DNA from: CAIYRG01 sp964494505
Lineage (GTDB): Bacteria > Pseudomonadota > Alphaproteobacteria > Micropepsales > Micropepsaceae
Assembly (NCBI GenBank): GCA_964494505.1
Contig: CAZBRO010000013.1
Coordinates: forward strand, 62,001-126,000
DNA: 64,000 bases
Direction: 5' to 3'
Part shown: positions 16,852-25,572 of the stretch, one piece after another
Layout: every line of letters begins with the position of its first letter
Numbering within the stretch: position 1 is the stretch's first letter
The notes under the pieces: generated by a model
The model's database searches: none
Seen by the model: the letters and a program-made list of their open reading frames with translations, nothing else
What the model was told of the DNA's origin: nothing
Position numbers and translations under genes: made by a program

Positions 16852-18159
16852 ATGACAGAACCTGTGCTTCGTTACCGTCACGTTAACCTTACGCTGGGTA
16901 AGCCCCTCGCCGTGACTGCCCACAGCCCCCATCTCGCCGCCGACGAATTCGTGCCCCGGATTCGCGATCTAAGGCTCTATCTCGCGATCAGGTTCGGGAC
17001 CACGTTGGGGACGCAGATCCAGTCGGTGGCGATCGGCTGGCAAGTCTACGATATCACGCGCGATCCTGTCGCGCTGGGATATGTGGGGCTCTCGATCTTC
17101 CTGCCCATGCTGCTGCTGGTGCTGCCGGCCGGCGACCTCGCCGACCGGGTCGACCGCCGCAAGATGCTGATGGCGAGCTACCTGGTGCAGGTGTTCGCCT
17201 CGGCGCTGCTGCTGGCGCTGACCCTCACCGGCGTCAAGGCGATGTGGGCGTTCTACAGCGTGATCACGTTGTTGGGAGTGGCGCTTGGACTGTCCCAGCC
17301 CGCCATGCAGTCCTTTCTGCCGTTCCTGGTCACCCTCGACCGGCTGCCCCAGGCGATTGCCTGGAACGCCTCGGCCTATCGCACAGCGGTGATCGCGGGC
17401 CCCGCCATCGGGGGCTTCCTCTACGACCTCGGTCCGGCGGTGAATTACAGCCTCTGCCTCTGCCTCTACATCTTCACCGTGATCGGAATGGCGATCCTGC
17501 GCATTCGCGCGCAGAAAGGAGGGAGGGGTGTGGGGACGGCGCTTCAGCGTATCGTCGACGGCGTCACCTATATGCGCAAGCAGCCGATCCTTTTGGGCGC
17601 CATCTCGCTCGATTTGTTCGCGATGTTTTTGGGCGGCACGACCGCTTTGCTGCCGATCTTCGCGCGCGAGATCCTGCACACGGGCCCGGCAGGGCTGGGC
17701 TTCCTGCGGACGGCCCCCGCCATAGGGGCAACCGCGGTCGCCATTGTGCTGGCGCGCTGGCAGCTGCACCGCCATACCGGCATCTCGATGTTCGCCTGTG
17801 TTGCGATTTTCGGGGCCGCGACTGTGGTCTTCGGGCTATCGCGGGAATTCTACCTTTCGGTGGCGGCTCTTGTGGTGACGGGCGCGGCCGATATGGTCAG
17901 CGTCTATGTCCGCTCCGCCCTGATCCAGCTCGCAACACCCGACAATATGCGCGGACGCATCGGCTCGGTGAATTCGCTGTTCATCGGCGCTTCCAACGAG
18001 CTTGGCGAATTCCGCGCCGGCATGACGGCGGGCGCGCTCGGCACGGTGCCCGCGGTGGTAGTGGGGGGGCTCGGTACGCTGGCCGTGGTCGGGCTCTGGA
18101 TGGCGCTGTTCCCGCCGCTCCGGCGTGTCGACCGTTTCTCCGACGTCGCCGTTCGGTAG
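16852..18159 (+). CDS. MFS exporter, EntS-like
   Basis: A 435-residue 12-span transporter of the enterobactin-exporter-like MFS_3 group. ATG 16852 was chosen because the hydrophobic core and conserved TTLGTQIQSVAIGWQVYDIT begin shortly after it; an in-frame ATG at 16738 lies inside the shared RND regulatory sequence. The loop motif GDLADRVDRRKML after TM2 and the segment VMxS-like QLATPDNMRGRIGSVNSLFIGASNELGEF near residue 360 are family hallmarks. It is divergent from the RND operon, so the two may be co-regulated. The substrate is unknown: siderophore or drug. Confidence 0.9.
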   Translation: MTEPVLRYRHVNLTLGKPLAVTAHSPHLAADEFVPRIRDLRLYLAIRFGTTLGTQIQSVAIGWQVYDITRDPVALGYVGLSIFLPMLLLVLPAGDLADRVDRRKMLMASYLVQVFASALLLALTLTGVKAMWAFYSVITLLGVALGLSQPAMQSFLPFLVTLDRLPQAIAWNASAYRTAVIAGPAIGGFLYDLGPAVNYSLCLCLYIFTVIGMAILRIRAQKGGRGVGTALQRIVDGVTYMRKQPILLGAISLDLFAMFLGGTTALLPIFAREILHTGPAGLGFLRTAPAIGATAVAIVLARWQLHRHTGISMFACVAIFGAATVVFGLSREFYLSVAALVVTGAADMVSVYVRSALIQLATPDNMRGRIGSVNSLFIGASNELGEFRAGMTAGALGTVPAVVVGGLGTLAVVGLWMALFPPLRRVDRFSDVAVR

Positions 18160-18160
18160 C

Positions 18161-18216
18161 GTCCCCCGATCCTCCCCCGCTTAGGGGGAGGTGCCACCGA
18201 AGGTGGCCGAGGGGGC
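18161..18216. repeat. Cloverleaf intergenic repeat
   Basis: A compact structure between two convergent genes: hairpin CCTCCCCC 18171-18178 with GGGGGAGG 18184-18191, hairpin GCCACC 18193-18198 with GGTGGC 18202-18207, and an outer pairing of CCCCC (18163-18167) with GGGGG (18211-18215). It resembles a C-run/G-run palindromic repeat dispersed in alphaproteobacterial genomes and may also stop transcription from both sides. Confidence 0.6.
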
Positions 18217-18226
18217 AATATCGCGA

Positions 18227-18886
18227 TCAGTGCGGCTGAGGCACGATCCGGATATAAGGCCGTGGCGCCTTCCAGCCATCGGGATAGGTCTTTTTCGCGT
18301 CCTCGTCGGAAACCGAACCCGCGATGATGACGTCCTCGCCCTGTTTCCAATTCACCGGCGTCGCCACCTTGAACTTCGCGGTCAGCTGCATGGAATCGAT
18401 CACGCGCAGCACCTCATCGAAATTGCGTCCCGTGGTCATGGGATAGACGAGGATCAGCTTCAGCTTCTTGTCAGGGCCAACGACATAGACGTTGCGCACC
18501 GTCTGGTTGTCGGCCGCTGTGCGCTTGCTGGGATCGCCGCTGGCCTCGGCCGGCAGCATGTCATAGAGCTTGGCGATCGCGAGATCGGGGTCGCCGATGA
18601 TCGGATAATTGGGCGCGGTCCCCTGGGTTTCCTCGATGTCTTTTGACCAGCCGGAATGGCGGTCCACCGGATCGGCCGACAGCCCGATGATCTTCACATT
18701 GCGTTTGTCGAATTCAGGCTTGATGCGCGCCATGTAGCCGAGTTCGGTGGTGCAGACGGGCGTGAAATCTTTGGGATGCGAGAACAGAACGCCCCAGGAA
18801 TCGCCCAGCCATTCGTGAAAGCGGATGGGGCCCTGCGTGGTTTCAGCCTGGAAATCGGGAGCGATATCGCCCAGTCGCAACGTCAT
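18227..18886 (-). CDS. 1-Cys peroxiredoxin (Prx6 type)
   Basis: A 219-residue cytosolic thiol peroxidase. ATG 18886 has AAGGAGA upstream and begins the conserved MTLRLGDIAPDFQAETT; the frame's longer upstream extension has no homology. The catalytic Cys45 sits in DFTPVCTTELG (PVCTTE is the Prx6 signature), and the long C-terminal domain (PVNWKQGEDVIIAGSVSDEDA) is characteristic of this subfamily. No second conserved Cys in a resolving position is seen, consistent with 1-Cys chemistry. It reduces hydrogen peroxide and alkyl hydroperoxides. Confidence 0.94.
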   Translation of the reverse strand: MTLRLGDIAPDFQAETTQGPIRFHEWLGDSWGVLFSHPKDFTPVCTTELGYMARIKPEFDKRNVKIIGLSADPVDRHSGWSKDIEETQGTAPNYPIIGDPDLAIAKLYDMLPAEASGDPSKRTAADNQTVRNVYVVGPDKKLKLILVYPMTTGRNFDEVLRVIDSMQLTAKFKVATPVNWKQGEDVIIAGSVSDEDAKKTYPDGWKAPRPYIRIVPQPH

Positions 18887-19005
18887 GGGAGTTCTCCTTG
18901 AAAAGGGTGCGTGGGAGGTGGGAAAATTCTCCCCAAGCCTATACGCGCAGAACAGGCCCATCAACCACGGCCTGCTCGCCTCATGTGACGCCGGGCGCGA
19001 TTCCG

Positions 19006-19176
19006 TCAAGGCCGGCCGCTCTTGCCTCCGCCTTTGGCTTTTCCCGCAGTACCGATATGGCGGTCTGGATCGGTCATCGCTGGGGGATCGCTCGCCGGAA
19101 AGGTTTCTTCGAGCGCCTCGTCCAGCGCCTGGTCTTTGCGCTTGGGCGCATTCTTTCCCGATTTGTGCTTGGCCAT
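19006..19176 (-). CDS. Small conserved protein with ALEETFPASDPPA motif
   Basis: A 56-residue, highly charged, probably disordered protein. ATG 19176 has GAGG just upstream. The central motif DQALDEALEETFPASDPPAMT occurs in many short alphaproteobacterial proteins of unknown function; the rest is Lys/Gly-rich. It lies upstream of, and in the same direction as, the peroxiredoxin gene, 119 bases away. No function is assigned. Confidence 0.75.
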   Translation of the reverse strand: MAKHKSGKNAPKRKDQALDEALEETFPASDPPAMTDPDRHIGTAGKAKGGGKSGRP

Positions 19177-19581
19177 CCTCGCAATCCTTCCGTGCAAAGA
19201 CGAATCGGTCCGTTGCCGGCTCGACCCGGTTTCTCGGCATGCCGCCATGAAGATTAGAGGCTCGCCTGGGGCTCTTCAACGCTGCGGGAAAGCCACTTGT
19301 CCGGTAGGCGTCGATGGCGAGGATTTGAGCCACTTTTACCGGCTCTGGCAACCGGTGGATTTCTCAGGCGCGGCGGACATGTCCGGCTCGTCGAACGGCG
19401 AACCTTTGAGCAAATCTTCTATTGCCCGTTTGGGGACGAGGCCTCGCGCCAATCGCCGCCGTCACTCGTATACGACCACACGGTCGTTCCGATACGCAGA
19501 TCGAACAACGACAGCCGTGCGAAGGGTGCCGGAAATCCAAAGGTAATCGCGCTGCCCGAGCCGGAGGCCCGTCACGGCGCG
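19177..19581. other. Gap with no supported gene
   Basis: About 400 bases between the small protein and the molybdenum hydroxylase. Several short frames overlap here. One plus-strand frame (from ATG about 19379, MSGSSNGEPLSK..., stop near 19544) would give a 55-residue basic peptide, and another plus-strand frame contains FEQIFYCPFGDEASRQ. Neither has a convincing start signal or recognised homology, so I call none. I saw no tRNA or strong terminator. Confidence 0.4.
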
Positions 19582-21807
19582 TCACCCTTGCGCGATTGCA
19601 GTCTTCACCCGATCCGGCGTGAAGGGGAGATCTCGCACGCGCACACCTAGCGCATGATGGATGGCGTTCGCGATCGCCGCGGCGATGGGACCTTGCGAGG
19701 CTTCGCCCGCGCCGAGCGAGGGCAGTTCGGGGCGGTCGATCACCGTCACGTCGACGGAAGGCACTTCCGGGAAGGTGAGGATCGGATAGCCGACCCAGTC
19801 GCGCGAGGTTATGCGTTCCTTGTCGAAGGCGACCTGTTCCTTCAGCGTCCAGCTTGCGCCCTGGATGATGCCGCCTTCGATCTGGTTCTTGAGGCCGTCG
19901 GGATTGATCGCCTGGCCCGCATCGACCGCCGCGGTGACGCGCTCAACACGAACCATGCCGCTGGCGCGATCCACCGCCACGTCCGCGATAAGCGCGACAT
20001 AGGACTTGGTCGTCTCGTAGCGCGTGAAGGCGACACCACGGCCGCGCCCGCCGTCGCTCTTGGCGCCGGGCTTCCAGCCGGCCTTGCCGGCCACAGCCTC
20101 AAGCACCGCGCGCGCGCGCTCGTCCTTCAGGTGCTTCAGCCGGAACGCGACCGGATCGGCGCCGGCGGCGATCGCCACTTCGTCCATGAAGGATTCCAGC
20201 GCGAAGACGTTGCCGAAACCGCCGAGCGTGCGCAGCGCGGACACGCGCAACGGCATGTCGGGAATGAAGTGATCGACGATCCTCTGGTTGGGGAAGTCGT
20301 AGACCGGTACCGCGTTGCGATCGCCGCCGCCGGCCGGCAGGCCCAATTCCTGGGCCGTCGCATGCTCGAAGGGCTTGGCGAGATGCCAGGAGGCCAGCAG
20401 ATTCACCCCGTCCCGCGCGCCGGGACGCATATTGTACGTGCAGCTCCACAGGTCGTATTGCCAATCGACAATGCTGCCGTCGGCGGAAAGTCCCGCGCGC
20501 GCCGCCATGGTCATGGCCGAGCCGAACGGCTCCCAGCCGAATTCGTCGTCGCGCATCCACTGCAGTTTTACGATGCGACCGCCCGCATTGAGCGAGAGCA
20601 GCGCCGCATCGAAGGCCGCATCGTCGGCGCCATTGTGGCCGTAGCAGCCCGAGCCTTGCGTGTGGATCACGCGCACTTTTTCAATGGGAAGGCCGGCCGC
20701 CTTGGCGATGTCGCCGCGCAGCGGATAGGGGCCTTGGGTGTGCGACCACACCGTCAGATTGTCGTCCACGAACCCCGCCGCGCCGCACGAGGGCCCGATG
20801 GAAGCGTGCGCGAGATAGGGCTTGCGGTAAGTGGCCTCGACCGTTTTGGCGACCGCCGTGCCCGCGGCCCCCTTTTCGTTCACGGTCTTGGTGTCGACAT
20901 CGGGCCTGGATTTCAGGAACTCGTGCACATTGGCCGCATCCGGCAACGGTTCGCGCGTGCGCCACACCGCCGCCTTGGCGAGGGCGGCGCGCGCGGCAAT
21001 GGCCTGCTCCTCGCGTTCGGCCACGACGCCGACGAAGCGTCCGTCGCGCACGACCGAAATCACGCCCGGCATTTTGCGCACCGCCGCATCGTCGAGCCGC
21101 ACCAGCTCGGCGTTGTAATTGGACGGCCGGACGACGCGGCCATGCACCATGCCCGGGAGGCGCATATCCTGGATGAAGACCGGACGGCCCATCACCTTGT
21201 CGGGAATGTCGATGCGCTGCACCGGCTGGCCGACGATCTTGTGGTCCTTGGCGGGTTTGGGCGCGACAGCGCCGCTGGCCTCTTTGGCCAGGGGATTGTC
21301 GGCGGCCATTTCCCAAAAGCTCGTGCGCTTGGAGCCGTCCCTGGTGAAGATCAGGCCATCGTCGAGAATGAGTTCTCCGGCCGGAACCCCCAGGCGCTCG
21401 GAGGCATGCTGCATCAGGATCGCGCGCGCCTCGGCCGCGGCCGCGCGCAGAGCCGCACCTCCCGCCTCGATGGAATTGCTGCCCGCCGTGACGCCTTCGT
21501 TGGGCGACACGGAGGTATCCACCGGAATCATCCGGATACGGATCATCGGAAGGTCGAGCTCCTCCGCCACGATCTGGGCGAGTGCCGTGGTGTTGCCCTG
21601 ACCGAGTTCGACGCGGCCGGTGTGGACGGTCATCGTGCCGACGGGATCGACATGCAGCCAGGAATCGAGGCGCTTGTTGGCGGCGAGCATTGCGGGAAGG
21701 CGTCCGCCCGCCTCCGCGGCCGCTGCCGGACGCGGTGCCATGCTGAAGGCGATGACAAGACCGCCCAGCGCTACGCCGAAGTCACGGCGGGTGATCTCCG
21801 TGTTCAT
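19582..21807 (-). CDS. Molybdopterin-binding hydroxylase large subunit (IorB-like)
   Basis: A 741-residue periplasmic subunit of a xanthine dehydrogenase-family enzyme. ATG 21807 begins a Tat signal (MNTEITRRDFGVALGG) and overlaps the small subunit stop (ATGA). Conserved segments include GRVELGQGNTTALAQIVAEEL, the central DDAAVRKMPGVISVV region and the catalytic-Glu end motif GAGEASQGPIAAAIANAI. The fused single large chain with a two-cluster small subunit and no FAD subunit is the isoquinoline 1-oxidoreductase/aldehyde oxidase arrangement, which passes electrons to a cytochrome. The substrate is not readable. A longer in-frame extension upstream lies inside the small-subunit gene. Confidence 0.9.
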   Translation of the reverse strand: MNTEITRRDFGVALGGLVIAFSMAPRPAAAAEAGGRLPAMLAANKRLDSWLHVDPVGTMTVHTGRVELGQGNTTALAQIVAEELDLPMIRIRMIPVDTSVSPNEGVTAGSNSIEAGGAALRAAAAEARAILMQHASERLGVPAGELILDDGLIFTRDGSKRTSFWEMAADNPLAKEASGAVAPKPAKDHKIVGQPVQRIDIPDKVMGRPVFIQDMRLPGMVHGRVVRPSNYNAELVRLDDAAVRKMPGVISVVRDGRFVGVVAEREEQAIAARAALAKAAVWRTREPLPDAANVHEFLKSRPDVDTKTVNEKGAAGTAVAKTVEATYRKPYLAHASIGPSCGAAGFVDDNLTVWSHTQGPYPLRGDIAKAAGLPIEKVRVIHTQGSGCYGHNGADDAAFDAALLSLNAGGRIVKLQWMRDDEFGWEPFGSAMTMAARAGLSADGSIVDWQYDLWSCTYNMRPGARDGVNLLASWHLAKPFEHATAQELGLPAGGGDRNAVPVYDFPNQRIVDHFIPDMPLRVSALRTLGGFGNVFALESFMDEVAIAAGADPVAFRLKHLKDERARAVLEAVAGKAGWKPGAKSDGGRGRGVAFTRYETTKSYVALIADVAVDRASGMVRVERVTAAVDAGQAINPDGLKNQIEGGIIQGASWTLKEQVAFDKERITSRDWVGYPILTFPEVPSVDVTVIDRPELPSLGAGEASQGPIAAAIANAIHHALGVRVRDLPFTPDRVKTAIAQG

Positions 21808-22274
21808 GTGCGGGCCTCCGTGGAAGCGCGCAGAATCGCGCGGACAATCCGGTTGTGGCTGCCGCAGCGGCAGAGATTGCCGGCCAGCGCCTCTTTCACC
21901 TGCACTTCGGTCGGCTTGGGCGTGCGGTCGAGGAGGGCCTTCGCCGACATGATCATGCCGTTGATGCAATAGCCGCATTGCATCGCCTGTTCTTCGATGA
22001 AGGCCTTTTGCAGCGGATGCGGTTTCTCGTCGGTGCCGATGCCTTCGAGCGTGGCGATCTCGCGGTTGCCGATGCTGCCCACTTCGGTGCGGCAGGAGCG
22101 GACGGCGGCCCCGCCCACGATCACGGTGCAGGCACCGCACTGCGCGAGTCCGCAGCCGAATTTCGCGCCCGAAAGTTCGAGATCGTTCCTGAGGATATAG
22201 AGGAGGGGCGTGTCCCCCTCGACGGTGACGTCACGGGCTTGCCCGTTGACGCGCAAGCGGTAATTTTGGGGCAT
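21804..22274 (-). CDS. 2Fe-2S subunit of molybdenum hydroxylase (IorA-like)
   Basis: A 156-residue protein starting at ATG 22274 (GGAGGAGCC upstream). The N-terminal plant-type 2Fe-2S domain has CGLAQCGACTV plus a later Cys (residues about 42-62). The C-terminal helical domain binds a second cluster through CGYC (near 102) and CRCG (near 136). It transfers electrons from the molybdopterin subunit encoded directly downstream with a four-base overlap. It has no signal of its own and presumably crosses with the Tat-tagged large subunit. Confidence 0.93.
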   Translation of the reverse strand: MPQNYRLRVNGQARDVTVEGDTPLLYILRNDLELSGAKFGCGLAQCGACTVIVGGAAVRSCRTEVGSIGNREIATLEGIGTDEKPHPLQKAFIEEQAMQCGYCINGMIMSAKALLDRTPKPTEVQVKEALAGNLCRCGSHNRIVRAILRASTEART

Positions 22275-22484
22275 GAAGGCTCCTCCGGCCGGTGACAAAA
22301 CATCCCCTTTGGACGGCTGTGGCGTCAAGCGGCAGGCCCCCCGTGCCGGGTGGCGGAAGCTCTGCGACACATACCGGCCACGCCATCAAAACCCTGTCGT
22401 TGCAGGCTGTTGATCGAAGTCGCCAGGGCGGAATCCTTCTGCTAGATTGCCGGCAATAACCGGGAAGAATTGAGGGAGGATTGG

Positions 22485-22925
22485 ATGAAAGCTCGCCTGA
22501 CGATCGTGTTTGCGGCCGTCGCTGCTGTGGGAGTGGGCGCGATCGCCATCGGTACGTCGCAGGCCGCGCCTGCGCCGGTTGCCGGGCTCGATTACGACTA
22601 CTTCAAGACCAAAGTCGCGCCGATCTTCATGAAGCAGCGCCCCGGCCATTCGCCTTGTGTGGTCTGCCACACCGGCGCCAACAACTTCCTGCATCTGGAA
22701 GAACTTGCGCCGGGTCAGACGGCCTGGAACGAAGACCAGTTGAGCAAGATGTACACCTCGATCGCGAGGCTGGTGACGCCAGCGAACCGGCCGCAGAGCC
22801 GTTTGCTGATCCATCCCCTGGCGCCCGAAGCCGGCGGCGACCTGTTCCATTCCGGCGGCCGGCAGTTCGAGAACAAGGACGATCCCGACTACAAGATTCT
22901 CATGCAATGGGTCGGCGTGAAGTAA
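22485..22925 (+). CDS. Exported mono-heme c-type cytochrome-like protein
   Basis: A 146-residue protein from ATG 22485 (GGGAGGATT upstream) with a signal peptide (MKARLTIVFAAVAAVGVGA, cleavage after SQA). A single heme site, CVVCH, lies near residue 60 after VAPIFMKQRPGHSP, a layout seen in cytochromes that gate planctomycete-type and PQQ-type oxidases. It is divergent from iorAB (210-base gap), so it is a plausible electron acceptor for that enzyme (inference). It ends in a clear terminator. Confidence 0.8.
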   Translation: MKARLTIVFAAVAAVGVGAIAIGTSQAAPAPVAGLDYDYFKTKVAPIFMKQRPGHSPCVVCHTGANNFLHLEELAPGQTAWNEDQLSKMYTSIARLVTPANRPQSRLLIHPLAPEAGGDLFHSGGRQFENKDDPDYKILMQWVGVK

Positions 22926-22952
22926 CCGCCCTTCCCAAGGGCCAGAAACGAG

Positions 22953-22982
22953 AAGGGCGGCGCTCATCGCGCCGCCCTTTTT
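22953..22982 (+). terminator. Rho-independent terminator after the cytochrome gene
   Basis: Ten-base stem (AAGGGCGGCG 22953-22962, CGCCGCCCTT 22970-22979) with a seven-base loop and a TTTTT run into 22982. It ends the cytochrome transcript. The convergent beta-propeller gene stops at 23004, so it may be read from that side too, though the T-run there is weak. Confidence 0.85.
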
Positions 22983-23003
22983 CGTACCGATAGTCTCAAC
23001 CGT

Positions 23004-24062
23004 TCAGGGCATGACCAGAGTGTTGATGCGCTTCGGCACTTCGCCGACGCGTACCACCGCGACAACCTTCTTGGTTCCCATGTCGATGGCCGTGACCGAC
23101 CGCAAGCCGGAATTGGCGACATAGATCTTATTGTTCGGCGTGAAGGTCACCCAATTGGCGACCGCGCCGCCCAGCTGCCGTCCCGGCAATTGCAGGTCGG
23201 GCAGCTTGATGGTGTCGACCGGCTTGGAGGCGTTCGTGAAGTTGGCCGCAAGGTCATACGTGAACACCGCATTCTGCGGGATGCTCGTGACCCAAAGCAG
23301 TTTCCCGTCGGGAGAAACGCCGATGCCGTGCGAGGGGGCATCCTCGCGGCCCGGATCCATATCGACACCGGTCTTCAGGTCGGGGAGCTTGATGCGCGCG
23401 ACTTCCTCATGGGTCTTCCAGTCCAGAACCGCGAACCCATCGAAGGCAGCAAGCTGAATGAACACGCGCTTCGGCGAGCCGTCGGCATTGGATTCAACCG
23501 TCATCGGGCGCACGCCGTGGTCGAATTTGTGCTCCCAGGCGACAGTCTCGGTCTTCAGGTCGAAGGCGGTGAACACGCCCGTCTGCACCGAACCGCAGAA
23601 GGCAAAATTGCTGTCCTTGCTCACATAGCAATTGTGCAGCCGTCCATGCGTCGGGATGGTCTTCTTAACTTCCATCTTCACCGGATCGATGATGTCGAGG
23701 GCTCCTTCGCCGCGGGCGATGCCGACCACGACGCGGCCGTCCTTGGCCACCGCGATATTGTTCGGGTGGTTCGACAGCTTGATCTTCTTGATGAGATTGC
23801 CGCTCTTCTGGTCGAACACGTCCAGGGTGCTGGTCATCTCGTTGCTGACATAGACGCGGGTCCGGTCCGGCGAGAAATTGACCCCGTGCGCGCCCATGAT
23901 GGAGATTTGCTGGATCACCTTGTCGGTCTGGGAATTGACGACGTCCAGCTTGTCGCCGGCGCTGTTGGTCACATAGACAAGGCCGGTCTCGGCGCGGGCC
24001 GCGAAGGGCACCAGCGCAAGCGCGAAAACGGAACATTTCAGCAGACGGCGATAATCGGTCAT
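23004..24062 (-). CDS. YVTN-family beta-propeller protein
   Basis: A 352-residue exported protein. ATG 24062 (GGAGGAG upstream) starts a signal peptide (RRLLKCSVFALALVPFAARA). The mature part is a chain of propeller blades with motifs such as LVYVTNSAGDKLDVVNSQTDKVI, RVYVSNEMTSTLDVFDQKSG and KIYVANSGLRSVTAIDM, typical of YVTN/SMP-30-like lactonase folds. Two Cys (NCYV, FCGS) lie mid-protein. Function unknown; such proteins often sit near cytochrome and PQQ oxidase genes, as here. Confidence 0.85.
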   Translation of the reverse strand: MTDYRRLLKCSVFALALVPFAARAETGLVYVTNSAGDKLDVVNSQTDKVIQQISIMGAHGVNFSPDRTRVYVSNEMTSTLDVFDQKSGNLIKKIKLSNHPNNIAVAKDGRVVVGIARGEGALDIIDPVKMEVKKTIPTHGRLHNCYVSKDSNFAFCGSVQTGVFTAFDLKTETVAWEHKFDHGVRPMTVESNADGSPKRVFIQLAAFDGFAVLDWKTHEEVARIKLPDLKTGVDMDPGREDAPSHGIGVSPDGKLLWVTSIPQNAVFTYDLAANFTNASKPVDTIKLPDLQLPGRQLGGAVANWVTFTPNNKIYVANSGLRSVTAIDMGTKKVVAVVRVGEVPKRINTLVMP

Positions 24063-24180
24063 GGGAATCCAGCTCCTCCGGCAGGCCGCGAAGCGGGGAG
24101 CGTAAGGGCAAGCCCGCCCCAACTCAAGGGCGGCGGGCTCCCATTCACAGCGGCAGGCGTACGGGAAACCTGGGAAATGC

Positions 24181-25572
24181 TCAGGAAATGGTTATCGGCA
24201 GCAGCGCCTCGCGAATGCGGCGGAGCCAGCTTGCGCCGTCGGCAAAGTCCGGATGCTGCAATTCCGCTTCCAGCCGGGCGATGATTTCGCCCTCCTTGCC
24301 GCGCGGCTGGAGTGCAAGTGCAAGGTTGAGATAGGCGCCGCCATAGTGAGGGTCGGCGGCAAGCGCGCGTTCGAAACAGGTAATCGCGTCGTCCTCGCGC
24401 TCGAGCTGGCGAAGCGTCGCGCCAAGGCTGTTGAGCAGAGGAGCGGAATCCGGCGCCCGATCGACCGCGTGCCCGATGAGAATTGCCGCGCGTTCCAGAT
24501 TGCCGACGCTCGCGAGAAAATTTCCACAGGCCAAGAGCACGCCGGGATCGGCGGGCACAAGGTCCAGGGCCTTTTTATAGAGTGGAAATGCCGCGACAGG
24601 CCGGTCGTGATGATCCTCCCATAACGCCTGGTGGAGCGCGCGTCCGGCTTCGATGCGGGTGGGCATGTCGGCGAAATAGGACGGGAGCACAGAAGGTTCG
24701 CGCGCCATCGGCACTGTTGGAGGTTCGAGCACGGCGCTTCTCCCCTCGACGATGGGGACGGCAAGCTCGGACAAATGGATGATCTTCTCGTCGCACGCCC
24801 CGCTCGTGAGGTCGTCGTCCGATGCCGCGTCGAGTTCGCCGCAAAGCGCGATGAAATTGTCCCAATTGGGGTGCGCGATCGGGCCCAATTCCCGATCCTG
24901 CACCATGCTGCGGGCGAATTCGATCGCCAGCCGGCGCCAGGAATCGGTACGCGCGTCAGTCTGCGATTCATGGGCGAGATGCAGCACCGCCGGGCTCGTC
25001 ACCGTGAGCAATCGGTAGCCCCTCAGCGCCAGGCTCAGCGGGAACCAATAGTCCCACCAGGGGAGCCCGAGGCTGAAGGGTCGATCCGTCTTTGCCAGGA
25101 CATCGGCTGCGGCATGGTCGAAGAAAAAGTAATCGAAGCCGGGCAGATAGGGATGAAGCACGCCTCCGGCGAGCGTTCGCACGTCGTAGCGATGCCCGGT
25201 CACGAGCGCCTTCTGGCCGGCAAGGTATTCCAGCGTCCGCCATTGCGGTACCGGTTCGAACAGGAGATCGCTGTTGATGATGCCGAGCACCGGCTCGGGC
25301 TGGCTCGCGAGAACGGCCATCATGTCCGCGATGAACGGCGTGTTGCGTCCGAAAACCTCTCGGGCGTTGCGAGGGGCCGTCACGAATTCGATTTCGGGAT
25401 ACCGCGCGGCCAGGGCGGGAATCTCGTCGCAGCCGTTCATCGCCAGCACCCGGAAGCCGCACGCCGCCCAGGACCGTATGCAGAGCCTGTCATAGTCCGG
25501 CATCTTCCGCCCCATATCCGTGCGTACGAGGCTCGGTGCGAACGAGGTTGCAACCGCGATGCGCCCGCTCAT
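24181..25572 (-). CDS. Glycosyltransferase-like protein with C-terminal TPR repeats
   Basis: A 463-residue soluble protein. The N-terminal 230 residues look like a nucleotide-sugar transferase fold: an Asp motif IINSDLLFEP near residue 98, then a catalytic-type region with GLPWWDYWFPLSLALRGYRL. The C-terminal 150 residues are tetratricopeptide repeats (AAFPLYKKALDLVPADPG, AITCFERALAADPHYGGAYLNLALAL). The ATG overlaps the stop of the upstream MFS gene (ATGA), so the two are translationally coupled. Assignment to a transferase is by overall pattern, not by a firm family motif. Confidence 0.65.
   Translation of the reverse strand: MSGRIAVATSFAPSLVRTDMGRKMPDYDRLCIRSWAACGFRVLAMNGCDEIPALAARYPEIEFVTAPRNAREVFGRNTPFIADMMAVLASQPEPVLGIINSDLLFEPVPQWRTLEYLAGQKALVTGHRYDVRTLAGGVLHPYLPGFDYFFFDHAAADVLAKTDRPFSLGLPWWDYWFPLSLALRGYRLLTVTSPAVLHLAHESQTDARTDSWRRLAIEFARSMVQDRELGPIAHPNWDNFIALCGELDAASDDDLTSGACDEKIIHLSELAVPIVEGRSAVLEPPTVPMAREPSVLPSYFADMPTRIEAGRALHQALWEDHHDRPVAAFPLYKKALDLVPADPGVLLACGNFLASVGNLERAAILIGHAVDRAPDSAPLLNSLGATLRQLEREDDAITCFERALAADPHYGGAYLNLALALQPRGKEGEIIARLEAELQHPDFADGASWLRRIREALLPITIS

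Noticed and set aside
19379..19546. Possible 55-residue basic peptide
   Set aside because: No good ribosome site, overlaps other equally short frames, and no recognised motif.
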